This document shows, piece after piece, positions 35,912 through 45,085 of a stretch of DNA of 64,000 bases (the stretch's first letter is position 1; the number at the start of each line of letters is the position of its first letter). Under the pieces are notes generated by a model. The model was not told where the DNA came from and did not search any database. It saw only the letters and a program-made list of their open reading frames with translations. Both the position numbers and the translations under genes were made by a program. The DNA is from an uncultured Eggerthella sp. (GTDB lineage Bacteria > Actinomycetota > Coriobacteriia > Coriobacteriales > Eggerthellaceae), in contig UQML01000008.1 of assembly GCA_900542265.1 (NCBI GenBank), positions 1-64,000 on the forward strand, in the 5' to 3' direction.

Positions 35912-36478
35912 ATGAAACAAGAAAAGATCACTCACACGCTCGCACCCATTTATAATCAGGCTTCACGCGTACTTATTTTAGGCACCATGCCCAGTCCGCA
36001 ATCACGCAAGATTGGTTTTTATTATGGGCATCCTCAAAATCGTTTTTGGCGCGTCCTCGCACATATTTTTAACGAGAAGATTCCCGAGACTAACGAAGAG
36101 CGCGCGCAATTGATTTTGCGCAATCATCTTGCACTCTGGGATGTATTGGCATCTTGCACGATTACAGGAGCAAGCGATGCCTCTATTGTTAATCCTGTTC
36201 CTAATGATCTTGGACAAATTATTGCTGCTGCACCCATTTCAACCGTGATCACAACGGGTGGCAAGGCTGCCCAACTTTTGAAACGGTTTTATCGCACTGC
36301 ACGCGGATCATCTGAACTTGAAATTGCGGGAAAACATGTGGTTCCTTATGATTCAGCTAGTCTCTCAACGAGCGAATCTCTTGCCTGGATTTCTCTCCCC
36401 TCAACAAGTCCAGCAAATGCAGCCATGTCTTTTGAATCATTGGTTGAAGCATATCGAGTTATACGAGAATTTGTATGA
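35912..36478 (+). CDS. Hypoxanthine/uracil-DNA glycosylase (UDG family 6, HDG-like)
   Basis: 188 residues. ILGTMPSPQSRKIGFYYGHPQNRFWRVL (~22-49) is the signature of DNA-deoxyinosine glycosylases of the UDG superfamily family 6 (HDG), and the domain ends normally with SLPSTSPANAAMSFESLVEAYR. These enzymes remove deaminated bases (hypoxanthine, in some cases uracil) from DNA. No clear ribosome binding site precedes the ATG. It is a single gene, divergent from the flavodoxin-fold gene. A radical-SAM DNA-repair pair lies 2.7 kb downstream on the same strand, possibly related functionally. Confidence 0.88.
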   Translation: MKQEKITHTLAPIYNQASRVLILGTMPSPQSRKIGFYYGHPQNRFWRVLAHIFNEKIPETNEERAQLILRNHLALWDVLASCTITGASDASIVNPVPNDLGQIIAAAPISTVITTGGKAAQLLKRFYRTARGSSELEIAGKHVVPYDSASLSTSESLAWISLPSTSPANAAMSFESLVEAYRVIREFV

Positions 36479-36789
36479 GCACGCATATGAGCACGCATGA
36501 GCGCGAAAAATCATGAATCAAAGCAAGCGGTGAGCCTACGTGCCCGATCCATAAACCCACCGCATGTGCTTTGACTAGTACCACATATACTAGTCGTGAA
36601 ACCATCACCTAATGGTTGCAAGGCACACTCTACTATCCTTTTTCGCACTTAGCAATCATGCGTAACAATAAAGTGATATTTTGCAAGCTTTATCAAGAAA
36701 AAATCCTCAAATCCTCTACGAATTACGCACAAACCCTGTAGGTAAGCTAATTGAGGTACTATAGATGCAATCGCGAGAAAGGTTGTCTT
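36479..36789. other. Intergenic stretch with an inverted repeat
   Basis: About 310 bases without a gene. It contains a perfect 8-bp inverted repeat GACTAGTA (36573-36580) and TACTAGTC (36588-36595) with a 7-base loop, operator-like in size, and a duplicated GAGCACGCAT at about 36477-36498. No convincing promoter or terminator was found. Confidence 0.45.
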
Positions 36790-37644
36790 ATGGTACAAGA
36801 TTCTTCACCGGTATGGGTTATCACCGGCGCATCACGAGGGTTTGGTGCTGAGTTTGTTTCTGTTGCTCTCGAGCATGGCGCACGTGTTGCTGCTACCGCA
36901 CGCAAACCTGAAGCAGTGACCGATGCTTTTGGTATCCACGACTCTCTTCTTCCCGTGGCTCTCGATGTGTGTGATCCCGACTCAATCACCAACGCAATTA
37001 ATACCATTATTGATACATGGGGTCGCATTGATGTTTTGGTAAATAATGCAGGGTATGGCATTTTTGGCGCACTCGAGGAATGTTCCGATACTGAAACGCG
37101 TGCAATCTACGACACCAATGTCTTTGGCCTCATGAACGTTACCCGCGCGGTTCTTCCCTTTATGCGCACACAGCATTCAGGACGCATCGTCAATATGGGC
37201 TCTATGGCAAGCTTTGCTTGTGATCCAGGTGGTGCACTCTATGATTCCACCAAATTTGCAGTAGCCGCTATCTCTGAAACGCTCTCCCTTGAAATGGCTC
37301 CATTTGGCATTGAATCAATGGTGGTTGAACCAGGTATGTTTAGAACCAACTTCTTTGGCTCAGCCTCTATCAAAACTCCCGCGCATGAAATTGAAGCATA
37401 CGATGGGACGCCTGCACGCGGAGCCATGGAATTCTGCGTAAGCCATGACCACCTACAAAAAGGCGACCCCCATAAGGCCGCCGAATTTGTTTATGATGTT
37501 GTCTCAAATCCTGCACCTCTTCCTCTGTGGCTTCCCGTCGGCAAAGACGCCTACAAGAAATTTGAGAGGAAACTTACTCAGATGATCGAGTCTGTTCAGC
37601 CTTATAAAGAAGCAGGTTCAAATTTGTTTGTTGATGAGCACTAA
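36790..37644 (+). CDS. SDR family oxidoreductase
   Basis: 284 residues from the ATG at 36790 (AAAGG seven bases upstream); an upstream frame is ignored. Classical SDR: VITGASRGFGAEFVSVALEHG (~9-29) with TARKPE after it, suggesting NADP(H); NNAGYGIFGALEE (~84); the YDSTK catalytic motif in GGALYDSTKFAVAAISETLSLEM (~152-175); VVEPGMFRTNFFG (~183). This subgroup resembles oxidoreductases with broad carbonyl substrates. It is a monocistronic plus-strand gene; substrate unknown. Confidence 0.9.
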   Translation: MVQDSSPVWVITGASRGFGAEFVSVALEHGARVAATARKPEAVTDAFGIHDSLLPVALDVCDPDSITNAINTIIDTWGRIDVLVNNAGYGIFGALEECSDTETRAIYDTNVFGLMNVTRAVLPFMRTQHSGRIVNMGSMASFACDPGGALYDSTKFAVAAISETLSLEMAPFGIESMVVEPGMFRTNFFGSASIKTPAHEIEAYDGTPARGAMEFCVSHDHLQKGDPHKAAEFVYDVVSNPAPLPLWLPVGKDAYKKFERKLTQMIESVQPYKEAGSNLFVDEH

Positions 37645-37710
37645 CAACACGATCCACCATTATAGCCAAGGCAATCATGCATAACCAAAGACAGTAAAAG
37701 GCAAGCAAAC

Positions 37711-38310
37711 TTATGATTGCGTATCAAGTTTTGGCGTTAGTTTTCGGAGCAGCTCTAAGAGCTGCTCTTTTTCTTCTGTCGATAAGGTTCCAAAAAGTTG
37801 ATGGGCTTGACTCAAACGAATTTGATCAATTTCTTTCCACGTAGCAATACCAGAAGCAGTAAGCGTCATCATGTCATTTGAAGTAGTACCCTTTGGATCT
37901 GCGGAAATAATAATCAGATCATTTTGCTGCATCTTGGCAAACACCTCTTTATCAAAGGTGTACATCCCCTCACATTCATGTTCAAGTTCAGCACGCGTAA
38001 GAGATCCTTCATTGCCAAGCAAACGCAAAATAAAGTCACGGCTTAGCATGTAGTCGCGTTCCCCTCGTTGAATGTCAAGAAAGAGGCGCTCCTCAAGAGG
38101 AAGCGAGCGCATACCACGCTCAAGTGCTTTTAGAGTAACTTCAAGTCCACTTAAAGGATCTTCTTCAGAAACCGTTTTTATTGTCTTGGCTTCTTCTTGA
38201 TGCATTTTAATAATGGCACGATAGGTGCGCTGGAAAAAGAGAATCACCGCTTGCATAAGCTCACGATCGAGTTCATTTCTTGCTTGATTGTCCAAAATTT
38301 CTTCAGGCAT
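37711..38310 (-). CDS. MarR-like winged-helix regulator
   Basis: 199 residues from the ATG at 38310 (AAGGAG nine bases upstream). An N-terminal helical part (~1-85) precedes a winged-helix-like region with LRLLGNEGSLTRAELEHECEGMY (~98-120), QNDLIIISADPKG (~130) and LTASGIATWKEIDQIRLSQAHQLFGTLSTEEKEQLLELLRKL (~150-191), the last resembling the dimerisation helices of MarR proteins. The family call is moderate: the protein is longer than usual and the recognition helix is not sharp. It is alone, convergent with the SDR at 36790. Confidence 0.65.
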   Translation of the reverse strand: MPEEILDNQARNELDRELMQAVILFFQRTYRAIIKMHQEEAKTIKTVSEEDPLSGLEVTLKALERGMRSLPLEERLFLDIQRGERDYMLSRDFILRLLGNEGSLTRAELEHECEGMYTFDKEVFAKMQQNDLIIISADPKGTTSNDMMTLTASGIATWKEIDQIRLSQAHQLFGTLSTEEKEQLLELLRKLTPKLDTQS

Positions 38311-38465
38311 CCCCCACACTCCTTCTAGCCGCTTTCCTAGTATGTTACTGTAGCGAAGTCTGGTTTATGTTGATACCTCGTGTACAAGCCTGCGCAATTA
38401 TTCCACAAGTGTGTAAGAACGCCGTCACAATGTTAGATTCTTGTATGGTTTTTGTTGTACTGCTC

Positions 38466-39044
38466 CTACCGCAATCGTCTCTGACGATCCTTCCAATCAG
38501 GCATCACCCGCGTCATCAATTCTTTAAAATCAGAACCATGATTGGCAACCAACAAATGACACAATTCATGGACAACAACATATTCAAGACACTCAGGCGG
38601 ATAGAGCGCCAAGCGCGTATTGATACAGATTCGTCCCGTTGAGGGCTGGCAACTCCCCCATCGTGTCTTCATATTGCGATACACAATAGCTCCTGGTTTG
38701 ACATCTAAAATAGGTGCCCATTGCTCAATAAGCGGCGGCACGCAAGCGCTTACCACCAACTTCCAAGCCGCCTGCTCTTCCGCTGTCGCCTGGTTTGCCT
38801 GAGCCGATGGACTCTGCGCAAGTTCACGTTGCTGTTTTTCAATCCACGTCTTCTTGTTGCATACAAGCGACTCAAGGGAGCTCACGGGATAGCCAAAGGG
38901 AGCCGAAATACTCACCTGTCCATTTGCATCACTCACGCGCAAGCGGACATGCTTCATTGCTTTATACGTAACTACCACAGAAATTCCTGCAAATTCATAT
39001 TCAACAACAGAGGTGCGTTTTGCCGATGAGGCTTTTCTTGCCAT
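38466..39044 (-). CDS. YgjP-like (M48 family, DUF45) metallopeptidase
   Basis: 192 residues from the ATG at 39044 (GAAGGA six bases upstream). The zinc motif HELCHLLVANHGSDF (~154-168) with its third ligand further on, preceded by MKTRWGSCQPSTGRICINTRLALYPPECLEYVVV, matches the YgjP/SprT-like predicted metal-dependent hydrolases. Substrates are not known for most members. It is a monocistronic minus-strand gene divergent from the radical-SAM gene at 39169. Confidence 0.88.
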   Translation of the reverse strand: MARKASSAKRTSVVEYEFAGISVVVTYKAMKHVRLRVSDANGQVSISAPFGYPVSSLESLVCNKKTWIEKQQRELAQSPSAQANQATAEEQAAWKLVVSACVPPLIEQWAPILDVKPGAIVYRNMKTRWGSCQPSTGRICINTRLALYPPECLEYVVVHELCHLLVANHGSDFKELMTRVMPDWKDRQRRLR

Positions 39045-39115
39045 CACATTCCTTCTCACTTCAACAATTCAATAAACAGATCCTCAATAAACAGAGGCTT
39101 GAAACGGAGACTTGA

Positions 39116-39143
39116 TTGCGAACATTTGTTTGGCTATTATACT
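39116..39143 (+). promoter_or_regulatory. Promoter of the radical-SAM DNA-repair pair
   Basis: TTGCGA (39116-39121), 16-base spacer, TATACT (39138-39143). Predicted transcript start about 39150, only ~19 bases before the ATG at 39169. The start codon has no clear Shine-Dalgarno. Confidence 0.45.
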
Positions 39144-39168
39144 ACTATATCGACGAACGGATGTACGT

Positions 39169-40572
39169 ATGGATCTACCAGAAAAGCTCGAAATACTTGC
39201 TGATGCAGCTAAGTACGACGTCGCTTGCACCTCTTCAGGCATTACCCGTAAAGGTGCACGTGGGCAACTCGGTAACTTAAGCGCAGCAGGGCTGTGTCAT
39301 AGCTTTGCCGCTGATGGAAGATGTATCACCCTTCTTAAAGTCCTCATGACAAACGTTTGTATTTATAACTGTGCTTACTGCGTAAATCGCATCGACAATG
39401 ATTCTCCGCGCACTCTCTTCAAGCCTCGTGAACTTGCTGATCTTACCATAGCTTTTTACCGCCGCAATTATATTGAAGGGCTTTTCCTCTCATCAGGCGT
39501 TATCAAAAGTCCTGACTATACTACTGAACTCATGATAAAAACACTCACCATTCTCAGGCACGAATACCAATTTAGGGGATACATCCACGCTAAAGCAGTT
39601 CCGGGCACTTCACCTGATCTTCTTGATCAACTAGGGCATCTCGCTGATCGAATGAGTGTCAATCTCGAACTACCCAGTAAAGAAAGTCTGCGACTCCTTG
39701 CACCTGAAAAATCGCAGCATGACTTTTTTGCTCCCATGCGCCAAATTAGAGATTCGATTACTGAAGACAAAGACACCCGTGCGCTGCTACGCAAAAATAC
39801 CACGTTTTTGACTCAGGCACCCATCAAACGTTCTTCCGAATCAGGACGTGCTTTTGCGCCTGCTGGTCAATCTACGCAAATGATTATTGGCGCAAGTCCT
39901 GAAAGTGATTATCAAATTCTCACCTTATCGTCAGCGTTATACCAAAAACTCTCTTTAAAGCGCGTCTTTTTTAGTGCCTATCTTCCCGTCAATCAAGATA
40001 AACGTTTACCCCAAACCGACGGTATCGCCCTCAACCGAGAACATCGCCTGTATCAAGCTGATTGGCTCCTGCGCTTTTATAAGTTTGACGTCAACGAGCT
40101 TATTGATAAAGAGCACCCTTTTCTTGACACTGACGTCGACCCTAAAGCCAATTGGGCACTTAATCATCTTGAGTTTTTTCCGGTAGAAGTTCAAAAAGCA
40201 ACGCTTGAAGAACTGTTACGTGTACCTGGCATCGGCCCTAAAGGAGCTCGCCTTATTTTGCAAGCACGAAAGAAACACCGTTTGGCTGAAAATGAGTTAA
40301 AGAAACTGGGAATTGCCCTCAAGCGAGCGCGGTTTTTTATTACCTGCAATGGGAAATATCTTGGGAATGACGTATCGTTTACCCCTGAGGCATTAAAACC
40401 ACAACTTATCACCGCCCAAAAGGGAGGCAACCATGGACGACGCTCGGCAAAAGTTCATCCTGATCAAATGAGTTTATTTGACGGAATTGGCCTTGAGCAA
40501 CAAGTTGAAAAACGCAAAAAGCTCACTGCGCAATACCAGTCAACACTATCCCGCAGACAGGCTCTCGCATGA
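39169..40572 (+). CDS. Putative DNA modification/repair radical SAM protein
   Basis: 467 residues from the ATG at 39169. The radical-SAM cluster motif is CIYNCAYC (C-x3-C-x2-C, ~66-73), preceded by LLKVLMTNV, followed by typical half-barrel motifs, and a C-terminal helix-hairpin-helix LLRVPGIGPKGARLILQARKK (~354-374). This matches the family described as radical SAM linked to UDG domain proteins (TIGR03916); its reaction is unknown, DNA binding is inferred from the hairpin motif. Its stop overlaps the next gene's start by ATGA, so the two are coupled. Confidence 0.88.
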   Translation: MDLPEKLEILADAAKYDVACTSSGITRKGARGQLGNLSAAGLCHSFAADGRCITLLKVLMTNVCIYNCAYCVNRIDNDSPRTLFKPRELADLTIAFYRRNYIEGLFLSSGVIKSPDYTTELMIKTLTILRHEYQFRGYIHAKAVPGTSPDLLDQLGHLADRMSVNLELPSKESLRLLAPEKSQHDFFAPMRQIRDSITEDKDTRALLRKNTTFLTQAPIKRSSESGRAFAPAGQSTQMIIGASPESDYQILTLSSALYQKLSLKRVFFSAYLPVNQDKRLPQTDGIALNREHRLYQADWLLRFYKFDVNELIDKEHPFLDTDVDPKANWALNHLEFFPVEVQKATLEELLRVPGIGPKGARLILQARKKHRLAENELKKLGIALKRARFFITCNGKYLGNDVSFTPEALKPQLITAQKGGNHGRRSAKVHPDQMSLFDGIGLEQQVEKRKKLTAQYQSTLSRRQALA

Positions 40573-41387
40573 TGCTTGATGACGCCACTCAAAGTTGTGC
40601 TTATCTCTATGATGGAACACCCGAAGGACTGTTGTGTGCCGTCTTTGAAACGTATGTGCGTCATGAGATCCCTGATGACATTGCAACGCCCCACACCTTC
40701 CAACCTCGTCTTGATCAATTCATCCACACTGTTGAAACAAATTTGGCACACGCAGAACGCGTACGCAGAGGAATCATCAAAAAAGCAGGATATGACACCT
40801 TTCTTCACATCCTGCGCGTGAGCCTCTCTGATGATCCTGCAGCACCCCTTGCTGTTTGCAAATTCATTCGTCACACCATGCACAACGAATCCAGCACCTA
40901 TCACGCAATCAATGATCTTATGCACCCTGACGTTGCAGAACTTTTTCGTATTCATCGTCTTGTCATGAATGAACGCCATCATTATCTCGAGTTTTTACGG
41001 TTTGAAGAACTAGAAGGATCTGTTTGGTTTGCCCAGTGCTCCCCGCGCGCAAAAATAGTCCCTCTTGTCATGGATTGGTTTGTAGAACGGTTTAACGTCC
41101 AGCCTTTTATCATCTTTGATGACGTCCACCATCAAGCAGGCATCTATGACGGAGACCCTTCTTGGCGCCTTGTCCAAAGCGACACCATAACCATCCCTGA
41201 CAGAACAGCACAAGAAGAAGATATACAATATGCTTGGAAGTTGTTTTACGACACTCTTGCCAATGAGGCACGCTACAACCCCGAGCTAAGGTGTCAACTA
41301 CTCCCCCAACGTTTTTGGAATCATATGCCTGAGTTTACTGAGCGCATACCTTATAAATTACGCAAATCTTCTTCCTCATCCATATAG
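40569..41387 (+). CDS. Probable DNA metabolism protein linked to radical SAM (TIGR03915/DUF4130-like)
   Basis: 272 residues (two adjacent ATGs; the first overlaps the previous stop). Start CAYLYDGTPEGLLCAVFETY and the later HHYLEFLRFEELEGSVWFA (~135-155) are typical of the family that travels with the radical-SAM protein upstream. In many bacteria this domain is followed by a fused uracil-DNA glycosylase-type domain; here the protein ends without one, after LPQRFWNHMPEFTERIPYKLRKS. Role unknown; the coupling suggests a joint DNA base modification or repair activity. Confidence 0.85.
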   Translation: MMLDDATQSCAYLYDGTPEGLLCAVFETYVRHEIPDDIATPHTFQPRLDQFIHTVETNLAHAERVRRGIIKKAGYDTFLHILRVSLSDDPAAPLAVCKFIRHTMHNESSTYHAINDLMHPDVAELFRIHRLVMNERHHYLEFLRFEELEGSVWFAQCSPRAKIVPLVMDWFVERFNVQPFIIFDDVHHQAGIYDGDPSWRLVQSDTITIPDRTAQEEDIQYAWKLFYDTLANEARYNPELRCQLLPQRFWNHMPEFTERIPYKLRKSSSSSI

Positions 41388-41524
41388 CCTCTATCAAATC
41401 CTCAATAGCAAACTTTTTCAAAATGGCAACCGATGAAGACATAAGCCTCTGCTCTCGCTTCTACTTTCTACAATAAAAATGACAAGAGAAGACACAAGCT
41501 GGAGATACAAACTAGGAGGCTATC

Positions 41525-41836
41525 ATGCAAGTTATTTTTGATAAGGCGCTCACTGATTATATGAACGAGAAAGCATATGTTGCCGTAAGTTTGGATGTTT
41601 TAATCCCCGTAGGTTCCGAAGCTGATGAGCCCGAAATGATTACAAAATTTCTTACCGCCAAGCAATACACCGAGGACAAGGATAAAGCATTTAAAATTTT
41701 TAGCGATGGAGCCTATCCCGTTCTCGTCATGCAACCTGGCTATACCTTTGGTAACTCTCTCGAATTAGGTCTTTCATCCTTTTTGGGAACCAAAGATATC
41801 TCAGTTAAAGGAGCAGAACTTTATTCTCTAGACTAA
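41525..41836 (+). CDS. Conserved small hypothetical protein
   Basis: 103 residues with a textbook AGGAGG ribosome binding site six bases before the ATG, so it is very probably translated. It begins MQVIFDKALTDYMNEKAYVAV, alternates predicted beta strands with acidic patches and has no signal peptide, membrane segment or cysteine. The opening weakly resembles HesB-like iron-sulfur carrier folds, but the conserved cysteines of that family are absent, so I do not assign it. Monocistronic, convergent with tatD. Confidence 0.7.
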   Translation: MQVIFDKALTDYMNEKAYVAVSLDVLIPVGSEADEPEMITKFLTAKQYTEDKDKAFKIFSDGAYPVLVMQPGYTFGNSLELGLSSFLGTKDISVKGAELYSLD

Positions 41837-41908
41837 ACCGTCGGCTAAAACCGTATTCTTTCGACTAAAAGGTGGTTTAGGATAGTTCACAAAAAACACC
41901 TTTTATAT

Positions 41909-42739
41909 CTACACTGAGCGATTCAGAATCTGCGCGCTTGTTGTTCGTATCTGAGCGGCAAGCGCCTCTTTTTCCTCAGAAGAAGTAAGTTTTTTTGCTG
42001 TAGCAATAGCATCAAGAACACCTTCCAAAAGTGCTTTATGGTGCTCAATAGCCTTATCGACACCTTGACCATACGTCTGATCACACAGCTGATCAGACGA
42101 TTGACCGTAGGCTATCTCCGCAGGCAAATCCGTTTCGAGCAAAAGCCGCTCCACGGGAAGCTGCGAAACATACTCTTTTCCTTTGCGCGTTTGCATCATG
42201 CGAGGATTGATTGAAAAGTAGCAACCAGCATTTTTTGCACGAATCATCTCTGCCATAGACCCTGAAAACCAATGAAAAATACAGATGCAATTCATAAACG
42301 CGCCTGCTCGTTCAAGCACATCCAAAACCGTACTAGCAGACGAAACACTATGAATACTCAACACACGATTACCCGCTCGAGTACACGCATGCACAATCTT
42401 TTCAAAAGCTTCTTTTTGTTCCGCTTCAAAAAAAGCCCGTCGAGGAGAAGCATCCATGCCAATCTCGCCTACAAAAGGAGTGTCCGCAATGAGTTCACAT
42501 ACCTCATCAACTCCTGATTGGTCAGCCTCTAACCACCAAGGGTGCAACCCAACGCCGCACACCACATTAGAAGCTGAAGCTAACAACGGCTCGCACTGAA
42601 GATACTCCTGCGGAGTTACCGTTGTAGAAAAAAACGCAATGCCGTGCTCTGCCGCGCATGCTGCATAAGCGCACGGATCAGGGGCGAAACCAAGATGGGC
42701 ATGCATGTCATAGAGTTGATAGGAAGTTGTAAGTGCCAT
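41909..42739 (-). CDS. TatD family metal-dependent hydrolase
   Basis: 276 residues of the amidohydrolase fold. The metal ligands appear as YDMHAHLGF (~10-18), a Glu in VGEIGMDASPRR (~90), ISIHSVSSA (~127), HWFSGS (~157) and LLLETDLPAE (~203). TatD enzymes are predicted DNases/hydrolases. The second strand motif HxH and Asp are conserved. Start has GGTGG nine bases upstream. It follows tcdA by 51 bases on the minus strand, and so may be the third gene of an mtnA-tcdA-tatD unit. Confidence 0.88.
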   Translation of the reverse strand: MALTTSYQLYDMHAHLGFAPDPCAYAACAAEHGIAFFSTTVTPQEYLQCEPLLASASNVVCGVGLHPWWLEADQSGVDEVCELIADTPFVGEIGMDASPRRAFFEAEQKEAFEKIVHACTRAGNRVLSIHSVSSASTVLDVLERAGAFMNCICIFHWFSGSMAEMIRAKNAGCYFSINPRMMQTRKGKEYVSQLPVERLLLETDLPAEIAYGQSSDQLCDQTYGQGVDKAIEHHKALLEGVLDAIATAKKLTSSEEKEALAAQIRTTSAQILNRSV

Positions 42740-42790
42740 TGGTATCTACCACCTTTTTCACGTGATGCGCTCTCACTTTGTTGTCATACT

Positions 42791-43636
42791 TCAGAAATGA
42801 GACTGTTCATCCGAATTGCGCGGAATGCCCAAAATACTTCGTATTACATAGCCTGCCAGCATTTGGCCCATAATGGGCGGAACATAGCTCATTGTTCCCA
42901 AATTGGAACGCTGTTGTCGTGTTGCTCCGTGTACTCCCTGTGCTTTAACGGGAGTTTCTGATGAATACAGCACTTCAAGATGACGTATTCCACGACGACG
43001 CCCCTCTTTACGCATAATGCGACAAAGAGGACAGTTTACCGTGTCATACAAGTCGGCAAAAGAAAAGCATTCAGGATACAGTTTGTTAGCAGCGCCCATA
43101 CAACTAATCAGATGCGGTGCGGTGGAAGAAGGCTCATCGGCAAAAGAATCAATATAGGCTGCAAGGGTGAGCTTTGCTGATACGGTATCAATAGCATCAA
43201 CAATATAATCAACACGATCAAGCTTGTCTGAAACGAATTCCACAATCGTATCTTTGTTTAAAAAGTACTGATACGCCTCTATCTTGGCATCAGGATTGAT
43301 GTCCAAAATCATCTCCGCCATAACTTCAATCTTGGGTTTACCTATCGTTGAAGTAAAAGCAATCGCTTGTCTATTGATATTAGATGCCTGTACGCAGTCA
43401 TGATCCACCACGATAAAGGAGCCTACACCACCCCGTGCAAGAGCCTCCACGCAGTTAGACCCTACACCACCAAGCCCCAAAACCATAACGCATGTCTGGG
43501 TAAGCTTTTCAAGCCCCTCTTTTCCAACCATGCGTGCAAGACGCGCATTGCGCGATTCGTCGAGTATCACCGTTGTAGGATCAGGCTCAGGCGGCAAGAA
43601 TCGCCCCTCTCGAGCAAAGATATAGCGAGCGCTCAT
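42791..43636 (-). CDS. tcdA: tRNA threonylcarbamoyladenosine dehydratase (TcdA/CsdL)
   Basis: 281 residues of the E1/ThiF superfamily. ATP-binding VMVLGLGGVGSNCVEALARGGVG (~31-53), VVDHDCVQASNINRQAIAF (~57-75), and SCMGAANKLYPECFSFADLYDTVNCPLC with RIMRKEGRRRGIRHLEVLYSSETP are TcdA-specific. The enzyme cyclises t6A37 in ANN-decoding tRNAs. The four-cysteine zinc site of other ThiF proteins is not complete. Its ATG overlaps the mtnA stop codon by one base (TGATG). Confidence 0.9.
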   Translation of the reverse strand: MSARYIFAREGRFLPPEPDPTTVILDESRNARLARMVGKEGLEKLTQTCVMVLGLGGVGSNCVEALARGGVGSFIVVDHDCVQASNINRQAIAFTSTIGKPKIEVMAEMILDINPDAKIEAYQYFLNKDTIVEFVSDKLDRVDYIVDAIDTVSAKLTLAAYIDSFADEPSSTAPHLISCMGAANKLYPECFSFADLYDTVNCPLCRIMRKEGRRRGIRHLEVLYSSETPVKAQGVHGATRQQRSNLGTMSYVPPIMGQMLAGYVIRSILGIPRNSDEQSHF

Positions 43637-44664
43637 CAGTTTTTAAACACCCCTTTTTCAGTAATCCAAGCGCTGATCAACTCAGCAGGTGTCACATCAA
43701 ATGCGGGATTATATACCGAAACACCTTCAAGGGGACACGATAGCACCTCAGTTGCACTTCTTTGCTCAATAGGAATTGAAGCGCCCGTTGCCATACTAAG
43801 ATCAACCGTCGAAGTGGGTGCGGCAACATAAAACGGAATATGATGATAGCGCGCTAATACCGCAAGAGAATAGGTACCAATTTTGTTAGCCGTATCACCA
43901 TTTTTAGCAATACGATCTGCACCAACAATAACCGCATCAACCTTGCCCGCTTGCATAAGCGCACCAGCCATATTGTCACATTCAAGGGTTACAGGAATTC
44001 CTACTTGCGCAAGCTCCCACGCAGTCAAACGCGCGCCTTGTCCAACCGGTCGCGTTTCATCAGCGTAAACGCGGGTAATCTTGCCCTGTTCAGCTGCTGC
44101 ATAAATTACACCTAGCGCTGTTCCATAGAACACCGTTGCAAGACTTCCCGCATTACAATGGGTAAGCACGGTGCTGTTAGGCTTGAGTAACTCCGCACCA
44201 TACGCACCAATTGCTCTATTGGTTGCTTCATCATGTGACTCCATGTCTTTTACTACATCAAAAACAACCTTGCAGAGTTCTTTTTTTGACAAGTTTTTAT
44301 CAAGTGCTTCTTCTATTGCATTGTGCATACACTTGGTTCCCCACATCAAATTTATAGCTGTAGGACGAGCACGCGCAATAATACTTGCCGCTTCATCAAG
44401 CCCCCCGCAAGACACGGCAGCGCATCCCTCTTTTTCACTTACATGTTCAAAAAGCCATAATGCCAATGCTGCAGCACCCGCAACACCAAGCGCGGGAGCT
44501 CCACGAACCGCAAGCGTTGTAATGGCATGCACCACTTCATGCCAATCAGTAGTAGTGATATAGGTAAGCTCATACGGGAGTTTGGTTTGGTCAATCATGA
44601 CAAATTGATACGAATTCTCCCCTTGTTTCATTTCGACTGTTCGCGGTAACCGCTCGATATTCAT
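43636..44664 (-). CDS. mtnA: S-methyl-5-thioribose-1-phosphate isomerase
   Basis: 342 residues. MtnA converts methylthioribose-1-phosphate to methylthioribulose-1-phosphate in the methionine salvage pathway. Catalytic cysteine in THCNAGSLATVFYGTALGV (~163-181) and aspartate in GADRIAKNGDTANKIGTYSLA (~250-270) are present, as is VRGAPALGVAGAAALALWL (~52-70). No other mtn genes are nearby, and the partial pathway suggests salvage or a ribose-like shunt. Its 3' end overlaps tcdA by one base. I saw no SAM riboswitch in the upstream 200 bases. Confidence 0.93.
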   Translation of the reverse strand: MNIERLPRTVEMKQGENSYQFVMIDQTKLPYELTYITTTDWHEVVHAITTLAVRGAPALGVAGAAALALWLFEHVSEKEGCAAVSCGGLDEAASIIARARPTAINLMWGTKCMHNAIEEALDKNLSKKELCKVVFDVVKDMESHDEATNRAIGAYGAELLKPNSTVLTHCNAGSLATVFYGTALGVIYAAAEQGKITRVYADETRPVGQGARLTAWELAQVGIPVTLECDNMAGALMQAGKVDAVIVGADRIAKNGDTANKIGTYSLAVLARYHHIPFYVAAPTSTVDLSMATGASIPIEQRSATEVLSCPLEGVSVYNPAFDVTPAELISAWITEKGVFKN

Positions 44665-44762
44665 AACGCTTCTTCCTTGCTCACAAAACCGATTTGACGC
44701 TCACGGTGTTTGTTAAGTTTATTACCTCACGGTATACGTATAAGATTTTCTCCCAACAAATG

Positions 44763-44812
44763 AAAAAACCACTGTCAGAAAGAATAGCAGGACTTTTTCT
44801 TTCTAACAGTGG
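44763..44812 (-). terminator. Rho-independent terminator after the small acidic protein gene
   Basis: Arms CCACTGT (44769-44775) and ACAGTGG (44806-44812), with an inner stem AGAAAGA/TCTTTCT, and TTTTTT following on the minus strand (44768-44763). It lies about 50 bases past the stop codon at 44864 and before mtnA. Confidence 0.9.
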
Positions 44813-44863
44813 CCCTTAAGCGATCAACTCATATGATCAGCCTTTTATAATCACCTGATCGAC

Positions 44864-45085
44864 TTAGAGGAAGTTTCCTTCTACTTCAGCCTCAATATCA
44901 GCAGTCTTTTGCTCTGCTTCTGCAAACTCTGCGGCAGTCTCTGCAGCAATTGCTGCCTCTTGCTCACGATTTCCATCACCGTCAACCGCTTCTACGTACT
45001 GCTCAGCTTCTTTTAATACGGTAGCTTCAATTTGCTCAAGATCTTTCTCAGCATCAGTAGCACGATCAAAATTTGACCTATCCAT
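44864..45085 (-). CDS. Small acidic hypothetical protein
   Basis: 73 residues from the ATG at 45085, which has AAGGGAG seven bases upstream; the frame extends upstream without a better site. Composition is extreme: about a third Glu/Asp with many Ala and few aromatic residues (AETAAEFAEAEQKTADIEAEV), likely helical. It has no signal peptide or cysteine. Own terminator at 44763, so probably a single short transcript. No family recognised. Confidence 0.65.
   Translation of the reverse strand: MDRSNFDRATDAEKDLEQIEATVLKEAEQYVEAVDGDGNREQEAAIAAETAAEFAEAEQKTADIEAEVEGNFL

Noticed and set aside
44665..44863. SAM riboswitch before mtnA
   Set aside because: No SAM-box consensus was seen. The hairpin in this stretch has its U-run on the minus strand and serves as the terminator of the upstream small gene.
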